64,000 bases of DNA from VSJD01 sp041653875 (GCA_041653875.1 JBAZEM010000011.1:1-64000); one strand, 5' to 3'; shown: positions 8,601 through 16,267, counted from the stretch's first letter. Notes: generated from the letters alone by a model not told the origin. Numbers and translations: made by a program.

Positions 8601-9027
8601 CCAACACGCGCGAACGCGCCCAGTAAATATCCGTGCCGTCCTGGAAGATGACATAGACATACGAGAACCCGAAATCCGAGAACCCGCGAATCGCCTTCAC
8701 CTTCGGCGCGCCCAGCAATGCGGTGACAATCGGATATGTGACCTGGTCCTCGATAATGTCCGGACTGCGGTCCCACTTCGTATAAACGATCACCTGCGTG
8801 TCCGAGAGGTCGGGAATCGCGTCCAGGCGGATATTCCGCATCGTGTAGATTGAATACGCCACCGCCGCGGCCACCAACCCGATGACCAGCAGACGATTAT
8901 GCGCGCTGAACGCAATGATTCGCGCAATGGGCGAATCATTGCGGAGAGACGAATCGGCGAACCGGCGAGACGGCGAATCGGCGCCCGCGGCATCAGGTAT
9001 ATTTGATTTGGAATCGAACGATGACAT
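5665..9027 (-). CDS. cusA: heavy-metal RND efflux pump, CusA/CzcA family
   Basis: The inner-membrane proton-driven pump of a tripartite Cu/Ag (or other heavy-metal) exporter, about 1120 residues, matching the family length. It shows the RND layout: TM1 near ARIIAFSAHNRLLVIGLVAA, a periplasmic porter region with FSDFGFSYVYVIFQDGTDIYWAR, a middle TM block with GVLVDGAIVEVEN (the proton-relay Asp segment), and a repeat of the pattern in the second half. Translation is taken from the ATG at 9027, which overlaps the stop of the four-helix gene as TAATG. A start at 9057 would lie inside that gene. Membership with cusB, cusC and a Cu-type ATPase favours monovalent copper/silver. Confidence 0.93.
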   Translation of the reverse strand: MSSFDSKSNIPDAAGADSPSRRFADSSLRNDSPIARIIAFSAHNRLLVIGLVAAAVAYSIYTMRNIRLDAIPDLSDTQVIVYTKWDRSPDIIEDQVTYPIVTALLGAPKVKAIRGFSDFGFSYVYVIFQDGTDIYWARSRVLEYMQKIGGNLPGGVTPELGPDATGVGWVFEYALVDKSGKHNLAELRSFQDWNLRYAIQSVPGVAEVAGIGGFQKQYQVTIDPNRLQNYGLSLMELVEAIRKSNNEVGGRVMEWSGREYMVRGRGYVRDTEALGKAVVKTNLKGTPVLLRDVADIQLGPQIRRGIADLDGKGNTVGAIVVMRHGENALNVIKRVKAKLAELKPSLPEGIEVVTTYDRSGLIRESIDNLKHELILTMIIVSLVILFFLWHMPSAIVPIITIPVSVVLVFIPMYLMGITSNIMSLAGIAISIGVLVDGAIVEVENAYKKLERWQEEGRQGDFHKIRLEALMEVGPSVFFSLLVIAVAFLPVFTLIEQEGRLFKPLAYTKTLAIALAALLAITLDPAVRMLFARMNPFRFRPRWLAWIVNGITVGKYYPEEKHPVSRVLFALYERPCRWVLRNPKLTIALAVLIMASAAPVYLKLGHEFMPPLNEGVILYMPTTLPGISVTEAQRLMETEDRILKAFPEVVSVFGKAGRADTSTDPAPFSMMETTIVLKPPGEWRAKPRWYSAWAPKPLAAVFGQIWPAHISWEELIDEMDRALQIPGNVNAWTMPIKGRIDMLSTGVRTPVGIKIFGANLDTIQGIGERIETIVRKVPGTRSIYAERAAGGFFVDFAPKREALARYGLTLDDLHTVIMTAIGGETVSSTIEGRERYTINLRYPRDLRADLDQLERVFVTTRNGAQVPVIEVADIRLVNGPAMIRNENGMLAGYVYVDVTGRDVGGYVEEAKQAVAKELKLPTGYSLVWSGQYENMLRVRERLKIIVPITILLIFLLLYMNTKSAFKALIVMLAVPFSMVGAVWLMYVLGYNISIAAWVGMIALMGLDAETGVFMLLFLDLSYAEAKRKGRLQNISDLHEAIIHGAVKRIRPKIMTVAAASMGLMPIMWSAGTGADMMKRVAAPMVGGLFTSFIMELLVYPAIFFLWRARRLNGVTKCTDGT

Positions 9028-9419
9028 TAGATGTTCCGTCTCTGAGTAATCAGCCATTTTTCCGGTTGTTCTATCATCTTAACGATCTGACTGATAATCT
9101 TATCTGCGGCATCATCGAGTTTGAGAAAAACAATTTGAGACATATATTCGGAACGAAAAGCAATTTCCAGCCAAACTTGGGTTTCGGCTGCTTCGGCTTC
9201 CGCATCGCTCAACTTGGCAATAAAAGCCGCTTTATATCTTCTTTTACGCCAGGCTTCGGCGATATTGGCGCAGACTGATCGCGACGAACGGCGAATCTGA
9301 TCTGTCAGTGAATAGCGTTCTTCTGTTGGGAAACCCTTGCTAAGTTTAAAAATATCCATAGTTAGCATCATTGCGTTTTTGTAAACGTCCAAGTCCCGAA
9401 AAGTCTTGATATCACTCAT
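9027..9419 (-). CDS. four-helix bundle protein lodged between cusB and cusA
   Basis: A 130-residue 23S-IVP-type four-helix protein. The opening FRDLDVYKNAMMLTMDIF, the central EERYSLTDQIRRSSRSVCANIAEA and AFIAKLSDAEAEAAETQVWLE are the classic family segments. No enzymatic motif is present and the function is unknown. Its stop codon overlaps the cusA start (TAATG), so cusA is probably translationally coupled to it. That makes it a real member of the metal-efflux operon, not a stray insertion outside it. A paralogue lies beside leuD (372-728), though the two share only family-level similarity. Confidence 0.85.
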   Translation of the reverse strand: MSDIKTFRDLDVYKNAMMLTMDIFKLSKGFPTEERYSLTDQIRRSSRSVCANIAEAWRKRRYKAAFIAKLSDAEAEAAETQVWLEIAFRSEYMSQIVFLKLDDAADKIISQIVKMIEQPEKWLITQRRNI

Positions 9420-9491
9420 GTTCTTCTTCCTGTTTATTGCTTTATCGCTTTCTTTGTCGCCGTCTCGCCGATTCGCCGCTTCGCCGTTTCA

Positions 9492-10943
9492 TTACGGCTG
9501 CGTCAGCGCCTCCAGCGCCGCTTTCATCGAAGACTCCGAGTCCACGAGGAAATTGGCCGAGGTGACGACCTTGTCACCGGCATTGAGGCCGGACAGCACT
9601 TCGTAATGACCGTCGCCGCGCGCACCCAGCTCGATCTCGACAGGGGCGAGTTTGCCGTCGGCGCCCTCGCGGAAAACGTAGTTGCGCAGGCCGGTGCGCA
9701 TAACCGCCTGTTCGGGAACAACCAAGCGCTCGCCCAGTTCGTAGCGCAAATGCGCGTTGGCGTACATTTCGGGTTTGAGCGCCAGATCGGGATTGTCAAT
9801 CTCCAGGCGCGCACGCAACGTACGGGTCTCGGGATCGAGCGTCGGCGCAATGAAACTGACTGTGCCTTTGAACACTTTCCCGGGCCAGTAGGACAACGCG
9901 ATCTCCACCGCCATGCCGGTCTTCACATACGGCAAATCGGATTCGTAGATGTCGGCGTCGCCCCAGACGCGGGTCAGGTCGCCCACCACCATCAACGGCT
10001 CGCCGGGCATGATTTTCTGACCGGCCAACACATTCTTTTCGGTCACGTAGCCGCCGGCCGGGGCATACAACGTCAAGGTCTTCTCCACCTGCCCGGTTTT
10101 CTCCAACCGCGCGATTTGCTCATCGCTGATGTCCCAAAGTTGGAGACGCTGGCGCGCCGAGGCGCGTAATGCCCTGGCACCCGCGCCAACATCGCCGGCC
10201 GGATCCGAGGACGATTTCCCGGCAGCCTGGACAACCGTCAGATATTCCTGTTGGGCGGAAACGAGTTGCGGACTGTAGATGGTCAGGAGCGGATCTCCCT
10301 GGCGCACCGCCTGGCCGGTGACAGAAACAAAGAGTTTTTCGACCCAGCCTTCCACCTTGGTCGTCACGCGAAAAAGCCGCGTTTCATCCGCCACAATGCG
10401 CGCTGAAGTGCGGATGTTCCGGGCGAGCGCGCGTTTCCCGACCGTGTCCAGAGCAAGCCCCATGCGCCGGCGGGCTTCCGGCGCGATGGACACCGCCGCC
10501 AGCCCAGCCACGCCCGCCTTGTCTCCCGGCGTTACTTCAAAAGACTCCATCGCCATGCCCATCGAATCCTTGCCGGGCTTGTCGCTGACTTCGCCTGGAT
10601 TCATCGTGGAACGATACATGGTCTTTTTCACGGCCGGCGGTTTTTGCTTTTCGCTCCCCGCTTTCTGCGCTTCGTTTTCCGCTTCCCGCTTTCCGCTTTC
10701 TGCTTTTCGCTCCCCACTTTCCGCTTCCCGCTTTCCGCTTTCCTCCATCGGCGCCAGCCGCATGCCGCAAATCGGGCAATCGCCGGGCTTATCGGACACC
10801 ACGGTGGGATGCATCGGGCAGTGATATTTTGCGGTCTGCGCCGCCGCCGGCGGGTGCGGGCCTTTGCCGCAGCCGATCGTCAACACCGCCGCGCCCGCGA
10901 TCACGCTTAATAACGCCGCAATCATGCCGATTCGCATTTTCAT
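9492..10943 (-). CDS. cusB: CusB-type periplasmic adaptor with heavy-metal-binding domains
   Basis: The membrane-fusion protein linking CusA to the outer-membrane channel. A lipoprotein-like signal (IAGAAVLTIGCGKG) is followed by a heavy-metal-binding domain (YHCPMHPTVVSDKPGDCPICGM). After that comes a second, degenerate copy (TMYRSTMNPGEVSDKPG) and then the usual barrel-sandwich, helical hairpin and beta-barrel regions (VTKVEGWVEKLFV; YAPAGGYVTEKNVLAG). Between the two metal domains lies a ~35-residue Lys/Glu/Ser/Ala repeat of the ESGKREAESGERK type. It is encoded by a degenerate tandem DNA repeat and is probably an expanded linker. The ATG at 10943 is preceded by AGGAGG at a 9-bp spacing, which decides this start over one at 10976. 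Confidence 0.92.
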   Translation of the reverse strand: MKMRIGMIAALLSVIAGAAVLTIGCGKGPHPPAAAQTAKYHCPMHPTVVSDKPGDCPICGMRLAPMEESGKREAESGERKAESGKREAENEAQKAGSEKQKPPAVKKTMYRSTMNPGEVSDKPGKDSMGMAMESFEVTPGDKAGVAGLAAVSIAPEARRRMGLALDTVGKRALARNIRTSARIVADETRLFRVTTKVEGWVEKLFVSVTGQAVRQGDPLLTIYSPQLVSAQQEYLTVVQAAGKSSSDPAGDVGAGARALRASARQRLQLWDISDEQIARLEKTGQVEKTLTLYAPAGGYVTEKNVLAGQKIMPGEPLMVVGDLTRVWGDADIYESDLPYVKTGMAVEIALSYWPGKVFKGTVSFIAPTLDPETRTLRARLEIDNPDLALKPEMYANAHLRYELGERLVVPEQAVMRTGLRNYVFREGADGKLAPVEIELGARGDGHYEVLSGLNAGDKVVTSANFLVDSESSMKAALEALTQP

Positions 10944-10965
10944 TTGTACGTTCCTCCTGCGGGGG

Positions 10966-12261
10966 TCAGGGATCAACTTTCAACAGCTCTGTCATGGGTT
11001 TCGGCGGCAGCGCGTTACCCACCGCCCGTTCCAGCCGCGCGGCCTGCATCCCCAGCGCGCCTTCCGTCATGGCGGCCATCACCCGGGCGTTGAGCAGAAA
11101 CCGTTCGCTTTCGAGCAAATCCAGAAAACTCGCTTTTCCGGTGCGATATCCGGCTTCGCTGGCGTTGAAACTGGTTTCCGCCTGGGGAATGAGTTCGGTT
11201 CGGTAGAGCGCAAGCGTTTTACGGGCGGTCAAAAACTTAACATGGGTGTCTTGCACGTCGAGGGCCGTCTGCCGCTCCACAGTCTCGCGCGCCGCCCGGC
11301 TCGAAGCCGCCATTTTGGCGGCTTCCCGCGCCCCCGCCCGGTATTTCGACTGCCAGATCGGCAGTTCCACGCTGACGGTAAACATCAGCATGTTGTCGCT
11401 ATCGGTGAAATCTCTATATTCAACGCCAAGCTTATAGTCCGGCCAATATTCTTTCGCCATCAATTGTTTATCGAGTTCATAGCGCTCAATTTGCGTTTGG
11501 GCCGACCGAATTTCGGGGCGGTTGGTAACCGCCAGGGCCAGGAGCTGTTCGAAGTTTCCGGAGAACCCGGTTTGGGGAGGAGTTGCCGCAACGCCCAACG
11601 GGGCATCCGCCCGGCGGTTCAAGAGCGTATTAAGTTTCGCCTTAAGCGCGGCCTCCTGCGCCTGCAGTTCCAGGAGCTTCTGTTTCAGAAGCGTAATCTC
11701 CGTTTGCGCCTTGAGCACGTCCGCCTGCGACCGTTCGCCGGTGGCATACAGCGTTTCCGCGATCTTAACCATTCGTCCGAGCACTTCCTGCTCCTCGCGG
11801 GTAATCGCCGTCGCCCGTTGCACGGCATAGAGATCGTAGTAACTTTCCTTGACCTGCATGATCACATCGAGAGTCAGGGCATCCACCTCGCGCCGCATGG
11901 TTTCGGCGTCTTTCGCGGCGATGCTTCCACGGAGTCCGCGCTTGCCAAACCAGAGGAATTCCTGTTGCAGCATGAAGCGCTTCTCCTCCGTGTCGGGCCA
12001 CGTGCCTCCGCTCACCCTATCCATGCCGCTGTACGTGAACATCGGGTTCGGGAGCGCGCCGGCCTGGGCGGGCCGCTCTTGCATCGCTCCCCAGCGGGAG
12101 CGCAGGCCCTGGAGCTGCGGATTGTCGCGCAGGGCCAGATCCACGACTTCATTGAGGGCCAGGTTCGCCGCCGTTGCCGGCGCTTGCGCCTTGGCAACCT
12201 GTAGATTGCCCCACGCCAAGACCGCCAGGAAGACCCCCACGCCACGGGTAAGCGCACTCAT
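10966..12261 (-). CDS. cusC: TolC-family outer-membrane factor of the Cus system
   Basis: An outer-membrane channel protein of about 431 residues with a signal peptide ending near QVAKAQA. Two OEP repeats are recognisable: the first around NEVVDLALRDNPQLQGLRSRW and the second around LALAVTNRPEIRSAQTQIERYELDKQL, each leading into long coiled-coil helices. It is the first gene of the cusC-cusB-4HB-cusA operon; its end is 22 bp before the cusB start. The ATG at 12261 is preferred because AAAGGA lies about 11 bases upstream, while the ATG at 12273 directly abuts that site. No lipobox is seen, so unlike E. coli CusC it is probably not lipidated. Confidence 0.9.
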   Translation of the reverse strand: MSALTRGVGVFLAVLAWGNLQVAKAQAPATAANLALNEVVDLALRDNPQLQGLRSRWGAMQERPAQAGALPNPMFTYSGMDRVSGGTWPDTEEKRFMLQQEFLWFGKRGLRGSIAAKDAETMRREVDALTLDVIMQVKESYYDLYAVQRATAITREEQEVLGRMVKIAETLYATGERSQADVLKAQTEITLLKQKLLELQAQEAALKAKLNTLLNRRADAPLGVAATPPQTGFSGNFEQLLALAVTNRPEIRSAQTQIERYELDKQLMAKEYWPDYKLGVEYRDFTDSDNMLMFTVSVELPIWQSKYRAGAREAAKMAASSRAARETVERQTALDVQDTHVKFLTARKTLALYRTELIPQAETSFNASEAGYRTGKASFLDLLESERFLLNARVMAAMTEGALGMQAARLERAVGNALPPKPMTELLKVDP

Positions 12262-12318
12262 TGTAAATGCCATCCTTTGCCGGTTATTATAGCGTCATTC
12301 ATGGCGCATTGTCTATTC

Positions 12319-12584
12319 GTAACAACTCAGGTAGTCAGGAGTCAGAATTCAGAATCCAGAATAAAACTCGCGAGAATCAGCCATTGAAGGCCGCAAGGAA
12401 CATTCCGCTTTCGACCCTGCGCTTATAACCTGTTCTCTTCGTATTCTCTTGGCCCATACGGGGTTCCTTATTCTGACTACCTGCCCGCAGTGCTACCCCG
12501 CCTGCAACGCTGTGCGTAGCACTGCGGGCAGGGCACAACGTTGCAGGCGGGCTGACTCCTGACTTCTGACTCCTGAACAGTTAC
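12319..12584. mobile_element. MITE, IS66-type ends, copy 1
   Basis: A 266-bp element bounded by GTAACAACTCAGG and the inverted CTGAACAGTTAC. It is flanked by the perfect 8-bp direct repeat GTCTATTC (12311-12318 and 12585-12592). GTAA tips with 8-bp duplications are the IS66-family rule, so an IS66-type transposase elsewhere probably mobilised it. It encodes nothing. Inside are (TCAGAAT)n-type repeats and a GC-rich hairpin (12480-12552). Its insertion point is the very end of copA: the right-hand target copy includes the copA stop codon. Copy 2 is at 17305-17571. Confidence 0.9.
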
Positions 12585-12586
12585 GT

Positions 12587-14878
12587 CTATTCTTTATGTT
12601 TCAGCGACAGCGTCCGCAAACGCAGCGCGTTGGCGACGACCGAAACCGAGCTGCAACTCATTGCGGCGGCGGCAAGCATCGGGCTGAGCAGCAGGCCGAA
12701 GAACGGGTAAAGCGCTCCGGCCGCCACCGGAATGCCGAGTGCGTTGTAGAGAAAGGCGAAGAACAGGTTCTGCCGGATATTCCGCATGGTGGCGCGACTG
12801 AGGCGGATGGCCTTGGCAATGCCGCGAAGGTCGCCTTTCACGAGGGTAATGCCGGCGCTTTGCATAGCCACGTCGGTTCCGGCGCCCATGGCAATGCCGA
12901 CTTCCGCTTCGCCGAGGGCGGGGGCGTCGTTGATGCCGTCGCCGGCCATCGCAACATGAACGCCTTCCGCGCCCAGCCTCTTGACATAGGCGGCTTTCCC
13001 GGCAGGCCCGATCTCCGCTTCCACGGCGTCAAGGCCGAGTTGCCCGGCCACCGCGGCGGCGGTATGGCGGTTGTCGCCGGTCAGCATGACGAGTTTCAAC
13101 CCAAGCGCATGGAGTTCGCGGATGGCTTCGGGTGTGGTGAATTTGATCGGGTCGGCAACGGCAAGGATTCCGGCCGGCTTGCCGTCGATGGCGACAAACG
13201 TCACGGTTTTGCCTTCTTCTTGAAGTTTCACGGCCAAAGCTTCCAGCAGCTCCAAGCCCATGATTTTTTCGTTTCGCAGGAAGTCCGGTTTGCCGAGCGT
13301 CACCGCGCGACCCGCGATGACGCCGAAAACGCCGCCCGCCGTCACCGAACGGAAGTTTTTCACGGCCCCGAAAACGAGGCTTTGCTCTTTCGCGCCCCGC
13401 ACAATCGCGGCGGCGAGCGGGTGTTCGCTGTTTTGCTCCAGGGAGGCGGCCAGACGCAAAAACTCCTTCGCGTCGAAACCGCCGGCGGGCAGGATATCCA
13501 TGAGCTTGGGTTTGCCTTCCGTGAGAGTGCCTGTCTTGTCCACAACAAGGACGGTGACTTTCTCCAAACGTTCGAGCGCCTCGGCGTTTTTTACGAGCAC
13601 ACCGGCCTGCGCGCCGCGTCCGATGCCGACCATGACGGACATTGGCGTGGCCAGGCCGAGGGCGCATGGGCAGGCGATGATGAGGACCGCGACGGCATTG
13701 ACGATGGCATGCGCAAGCTTTGGCTCCGGTCCAAGCCCCATCCATAGGGCGAAGGTGAGCGCCGCAACCGCCAGCACCGCCGGCACAAAAATGCCCGCGA
13801 CCTTGTCGGCAAGGCCTTGAATGGGCGCGCGGCTGCGCTGGGCTTCGGCAACCATGTTCACGATCTGCCCGAGCAGGGTGTCGCGCCCGACCCGTTCGGC
13901 GCGCATGACGAAACTGCCGGGGCCGTTGACGGCGCCGCCCGTCACTTTGTCGCCGACGGTCTTCTCCACCGGGAGCGGTTCGCCGGTGATCATGGACTCC
14001 TCCACGCTGGAGCGGCCCTCGACCACCGCGCCGTCCACGGGCACCTTGTCGCCCGGAACCACGCGCAGCCAGTCGCCGACTTTCACCTGGTCGAGCGGGA
14101 CGTCACGATCGCCCCCCGGCGCGACTTGGCGCGCCGTGGACGGCGCGAGGTTTAGCAACGCTTTAATGGCGCCGCCCGTGCGGCTGCGGGCGCGGAGTTC
14201 GAGCGCCTGCCCGAGGAGCGCCAGCACAACGATTGTCGCGGCGGCCTCGAAGTAGATGGCGATCTTGCCCGCGTGCCGCATCGTATGCGGGAACAGGCCG
14301 GGCATGAGCATCGCCGCGGCGCTAAAGACGAATGCCGCGCCCACGCCGACGGCGATCAGCGCGAACATGTTCGGATGACGCGCCATGACGGAGCGCCAGC
14401 CCCGACGGAAGAACGGCCAGCCCGCCCACCCGACCACGGGGGCGGCGAACGCAAATTGCATCCAGCGTGAGGCATGGCCATCCACCCAGGATTGTTCGCC
14501 CAACATCGGCAACATAGGCGCCATCGCCAGCGCAAAAACCGGCAATGTCAGGGCGGCGCCAATCCAAAAACGTTTCGTCATGTCGCGCAACTCGGCGCGC
14601 CCGCCCTCATCCCCGCCGCTTGTCATCGCCTCCGGCTCCAGCGCCATGCCGCATTTGGGACAATCGCCGGAATGGTCCTGCCGCACTTCCGGATGCATCG
14701 GGCAAGTATAATAGACGGCTTTGCCCTGCGGCTTTCCTTCGTGTTTCGCGATGGCGGACGTTGACAGAAACTTCCGCCGGCAGTGGTCGCCGCAAAAATA
14801 AAAAACCCGCCCGCCGCGCTCGGCGCGCAGGGGGGAAGATTCGTTCACCGTCATGCCGCAAATCGGGTCTTTGGTCAT
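12587..14878 (-). CDS. copA: copper-translocating P-type ATPase (P1B) with YHS and metal-binding N-terminus
   Basis: A 763-residue ATP-driven exporter of monovalent copper/silver. Order of domains: an N-terminal YHS-type domain (DPICGMTVNES...FYFCGDHCRRKF); a heavy-metal-binding domain (YTCPMHPEVRQDHSGDCPKCGM); TM segments; the TGEPLPVEK actuator; IACPCALGLATP with the CPC transport motif; DKTGTLTEGK with the phosphorylated Asp; and the GDGINDAPAL hinge. The CPC motif marks Cu+/Ag+ specificity. The classical N-terminal GMxCxxC HMA domain is replaced by the YHS/HMBD pair. A MITE has inserted exactly at its stop codon, separating it from cusC. It belongs to a ~10-kb minus-strand metal-resistance cluster. 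Confidence 0.94.
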   Translation of the reverse strand: MTKDPICGMTVNESSPLRAERGGRVFYFCGDHCRRKFLSTSAIAKHEGKPQGKAVYYTCPMHPEVRQDHSGDCPKCGMALEPEAMTSGGDEGGRAELRDMTKRFWIGAALTLPVFALAMAPMLPMLGEQSWVDGHASRWMQFAFAAPVVGWAGWPFFRRGWRSVMARHPNMFALIAVGVGAAFVFSAAAMLMPGLFPHTMRHAGKIAIYFEAAATIVVLALLGQALELRARSRTGGAIKALLNLAPSTARQVAPGGDRDVPLDQVKVGDWLRVVPGDKVPVDGAVVEGRSSVEESMITGEPLPVEKTVGDKVTGGAVNGPGSFVMRAERVGRDTLLGQIVNMVAEAQRSRAPIQGLADKVAGIFVPAVLAVAALTFALWMGLGPEPKLAHAIVNAVAVLIIACPCALGLATPMSVMVGIGRGAQAGVLVKNAEALERLEKVTVLVVDKTGTLTEGKPKLMDILPAGGFDAKEFLRLAASLEQNSEHPLAAAIVRGAKEQSLVFGAVKNFRSVTAGGVFGVIAGRAVTLGKPDFLRNEKIMGLELLEALAVKLQEEGKTVTFVAIDGKPAGILAVADPIKFTTPEAIRELHALGLKLVMLTGDNRHTAAAVAGQLGLDAVEAEIGPAGKAAYVKRLGAEGVHVAMAGDGINDAPALGEAEVGIAMGAGTDVAMQSAGITLVKGDLRGIAKAIRLSRATMRNIRQNLFFAFLYNALGIPVAAGALYPFFGLLLSPMLAAAAMSCSSVSVVANALRLRTLSLKHKE

Positions 14879-14907
14879 ATCGACTCAATTCCATTTTTCA
14901 CACATTA

Positions 14908-15037
14908 GCATCCCATAGGATGCTCAGACTGTAGGCTGAAGGCTGTAGAACCTTTCCCGTAAAGATACACGCAAAAACGTGTATGTTTACGGAAAAGGTG
15001 CTAAACGGCTACAGTCTTGGCGTCCCTATGGGACGCC
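14908..15037. repeat. 130-bp nested palindromic element upstream of copA
   Basis: The outer arms are GCATCCCATAGG (14908) and CCCTATGGGACGCC (15024-15037). Inside them are ACTGTAG/CTACAGT arms. At the centre is a 21-bp hairpin (14951-14971 against 14978-14998, with two mismatches) around a CAAAAA loop. The element also holds a GGCTGAAGGCTGTAG-type tandem repeat. It lies between the metal-sensor gene and copA, so it may separate or terminate transcripts. It looks like another short non-coding mobile element. Confidence 0.75.
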
Positions 15038-15052
15038 GGCGTTTTCCGCGCA

Positions 15053-15544
15053 TCAATCGGCACTCCCGGCTTTTGGGGCCGCCGCGGCGCGCCCGCCGCA
15101 CATAGGGCACGATCTGCACGCGCATTCCGCAATCAACTCATCGAAACGTTTCTTTTGTTGCGGGTTCAGCAAGGCGCGAACCCGCTGAATATGTTCCAGC
15201 GTGGCCAGTTCGCCGGCCTCATAGGCCCGGCCCATTTCCCCGATAATCAGCCGCGCTTGAACGACGCCATTGGTTTCATTACAGAGCACCGGCCCCAATC
15301 GGACGCGCGCGGCACAGTGCCGCCGGCAACAATCGGCCAGTGTGGCGTTCAAGGCCGCGTGGAGTTTGGCGATCTCGCGGGATTGAGTTTCGCCAAGCCT
15401 CAGTTCCCGGCGCAGGAACGACGAGTCCTCCAGGCGGTCCGGCGCCGGCCGGCATCGGCTGCAGACCGTCCAGCGCGTGAGGCCGTAGGCCATGGCGCCA
15501 ACGATCACAGCGACCATGACAGGGATAAGCCAGCTCTTTTTCAT
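15053..15544 (-). CDS. periplasmic heavy-metal sensor/resistance protein (CnrX/ZraP-like)
   Basis: A 163-residue protein with one N-terminal membrane anchor (MKKSWLIPVMVAVIVGAMAYGL) and a periplasmic helical domain. The FLRRELRLGETQSREIAKLHAALN segment and HIQRVRALLNPQQKKRFDEL are typical of the metal-resistance/CnrX-ZraP-CpxP fold, whose long helical hairpin binds metal ions. It is rich in potential ligands, including CCRRHC, ECACRSCPMCGG and a C-terminal small-residue tail. The start is fixed by an ATGA overlap with the upstream gene (15541-15912). Position at the head of the Cu/Ag cluster suggests it senses or buffers the exported metal in the periplasm. Confidence 0.75.
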   Translation of the reverse strand: MKKSWLIPVMVAVIVGAMAYGLTRWTVCSRCRPAPDRLEDSSFLRRELRLGETQSREIAKLHAALNATLADCCRRHCAARVRLGPVLCNETNGVVQARLIIGEMGRAYEAGELATLEHIQRVRALLNPQQKKRFDELIAECACRSCPMCGGRAAAAPKAGSAD

Positions 15545-15912
15545 CGAACTCCTCCGGAAGCCATCGCGAGATACGCGCCCGTCAATGTCTGGGCCGGAAG
15601 CAAGGACGCCGCAGATTCCGGATCCGCGCGTGTCTGCGGCACGGAAAGAGCCGCCGAGACACCCGCCACGATTCCAATGATTGCGGCCACAGCCCGCACC
15701 CATGCCGGCTCAACGTTCAGCCAGCCGCGCGCGATCGCCCAGAGACCGGGCGCGGCGGATTCTGCGGCAGCCGCCGCGCATATCCGGCGCCAGACACAGG
15801 ACTCGAAATCGGCGCGCGGCTCTATGGCATGCCAATGCTGCAACGCCGTTTTCAAACGCGCCTCATCGGAATGCGCCAGACTGCGCCGGAATCTCAAATT
15901 GATATCAACCAT
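15541..15912 (-). CDS. small single-pass membrane protein, anti-sigma-factor-like
   Basis: A 123-residue protein with a cytoplasmic N-terminus (ALQHWHAIEPRADFESCVWRRI), one transmembrane helix (AWVRAVAAIIGIVAGVSAAL) and a short periplasmic tail. This architecture, coupled by ATGA to a periplasmic CnrX/ZraP-like sensor, resembles the anti-sigma member of Cnr/Ncc-type metal-signalling modules. There is no adjacent sigma-factor gene. The only ECF sigma in the window, at 25284-25862, lacks a neighbouring anti-sigma. No conserved zinc-binding anti-sigma motif (HxxxCxxC) is present, so the assignment rests on layout alone and the protein could simply be an unknown membrane partner of the sensor. 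Confidence 0.5.
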   Translation of the reverse strand: MVDINLRFRRSLAHSDEARLKTALQHWHAIEPRADFESCVWRRICAAAAAESAAPGLWAIARGWLNVEPAWVRAVAAIIGIVAGVSAALSVPQTRADPESAASLLPAQTLTGAYLAMASGGVR

Positions 15913-15992
15913 GGTTAAGATCCCTCCCGGATTAGGGTTTCAATAGGTGTAACGTCATGTTCGTTTAAAACCCTCGAAAAAAATAATGGGTC

Positions 15993-16112
15993 AGAACGTG
16001 TGAAAAAATCGCCCGGTGAGGGCGCCGGGCCTACAACAACCCTCAAAAATATGGGGAAATTGTAGGCCGTGTGCCCTCACACGGCGTCCGGATTAATTTT
16101 TTCACACGTTCT
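15993..16112. repeat. 120-bp inverted-repeat element (MITE-like)
   Basis: It is bounded by a perfect 17-bp terminal inverted repeat, AGAACGTGTGAAAAAAT at 15993-16009 and its complement at 16096-16112. The interior is a second palindrome of the GGTGAGGGCGCCGGGCCTACAA / TTGTAGGCC type. A related inner segment occurs at 60324-60380. No coding capacity. A target duplication is not obvious. The wider gap 15913-16267 contains no gene. Confidence 0.8.
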
Positions 16113-16267
16113 CAGTGACAAGGGGGGGGGTAGATGCGGTTCGACTTGTCCGCCTATGGTGGATAAAACCGCGGATTGCCGTTCTATCGAGCGGCCACTA
16201 CACCTGATACGCTGTTATGCATGTGCCCCCCCCCCCCATGTAGCACCCATTACCAAAAAAAAATTTA
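16113..16267. other. intergenic DNA with opposed G and C homopolymer tracts
   Basis: A run of nine G (16122-16130) and a run of twelve C (16226-16237) bracket about 95 bp with no ORF or recognisable RNA. The tracts are complementary and could pair. They lie upstream of the Rrf2 promoter. Such tracts are unstable both in cells and in sequencing, so their lengths should be treated with care. Confidence 0.6.

Noticed and set aside
6238..8853. Long plus-strand open frames (6238-7227 and 7345-8853) opposite cusA
   Set aside because: They are antisense shadows of a well-conserved RND pump in GC-rich DNA, with no family motifs of their own.
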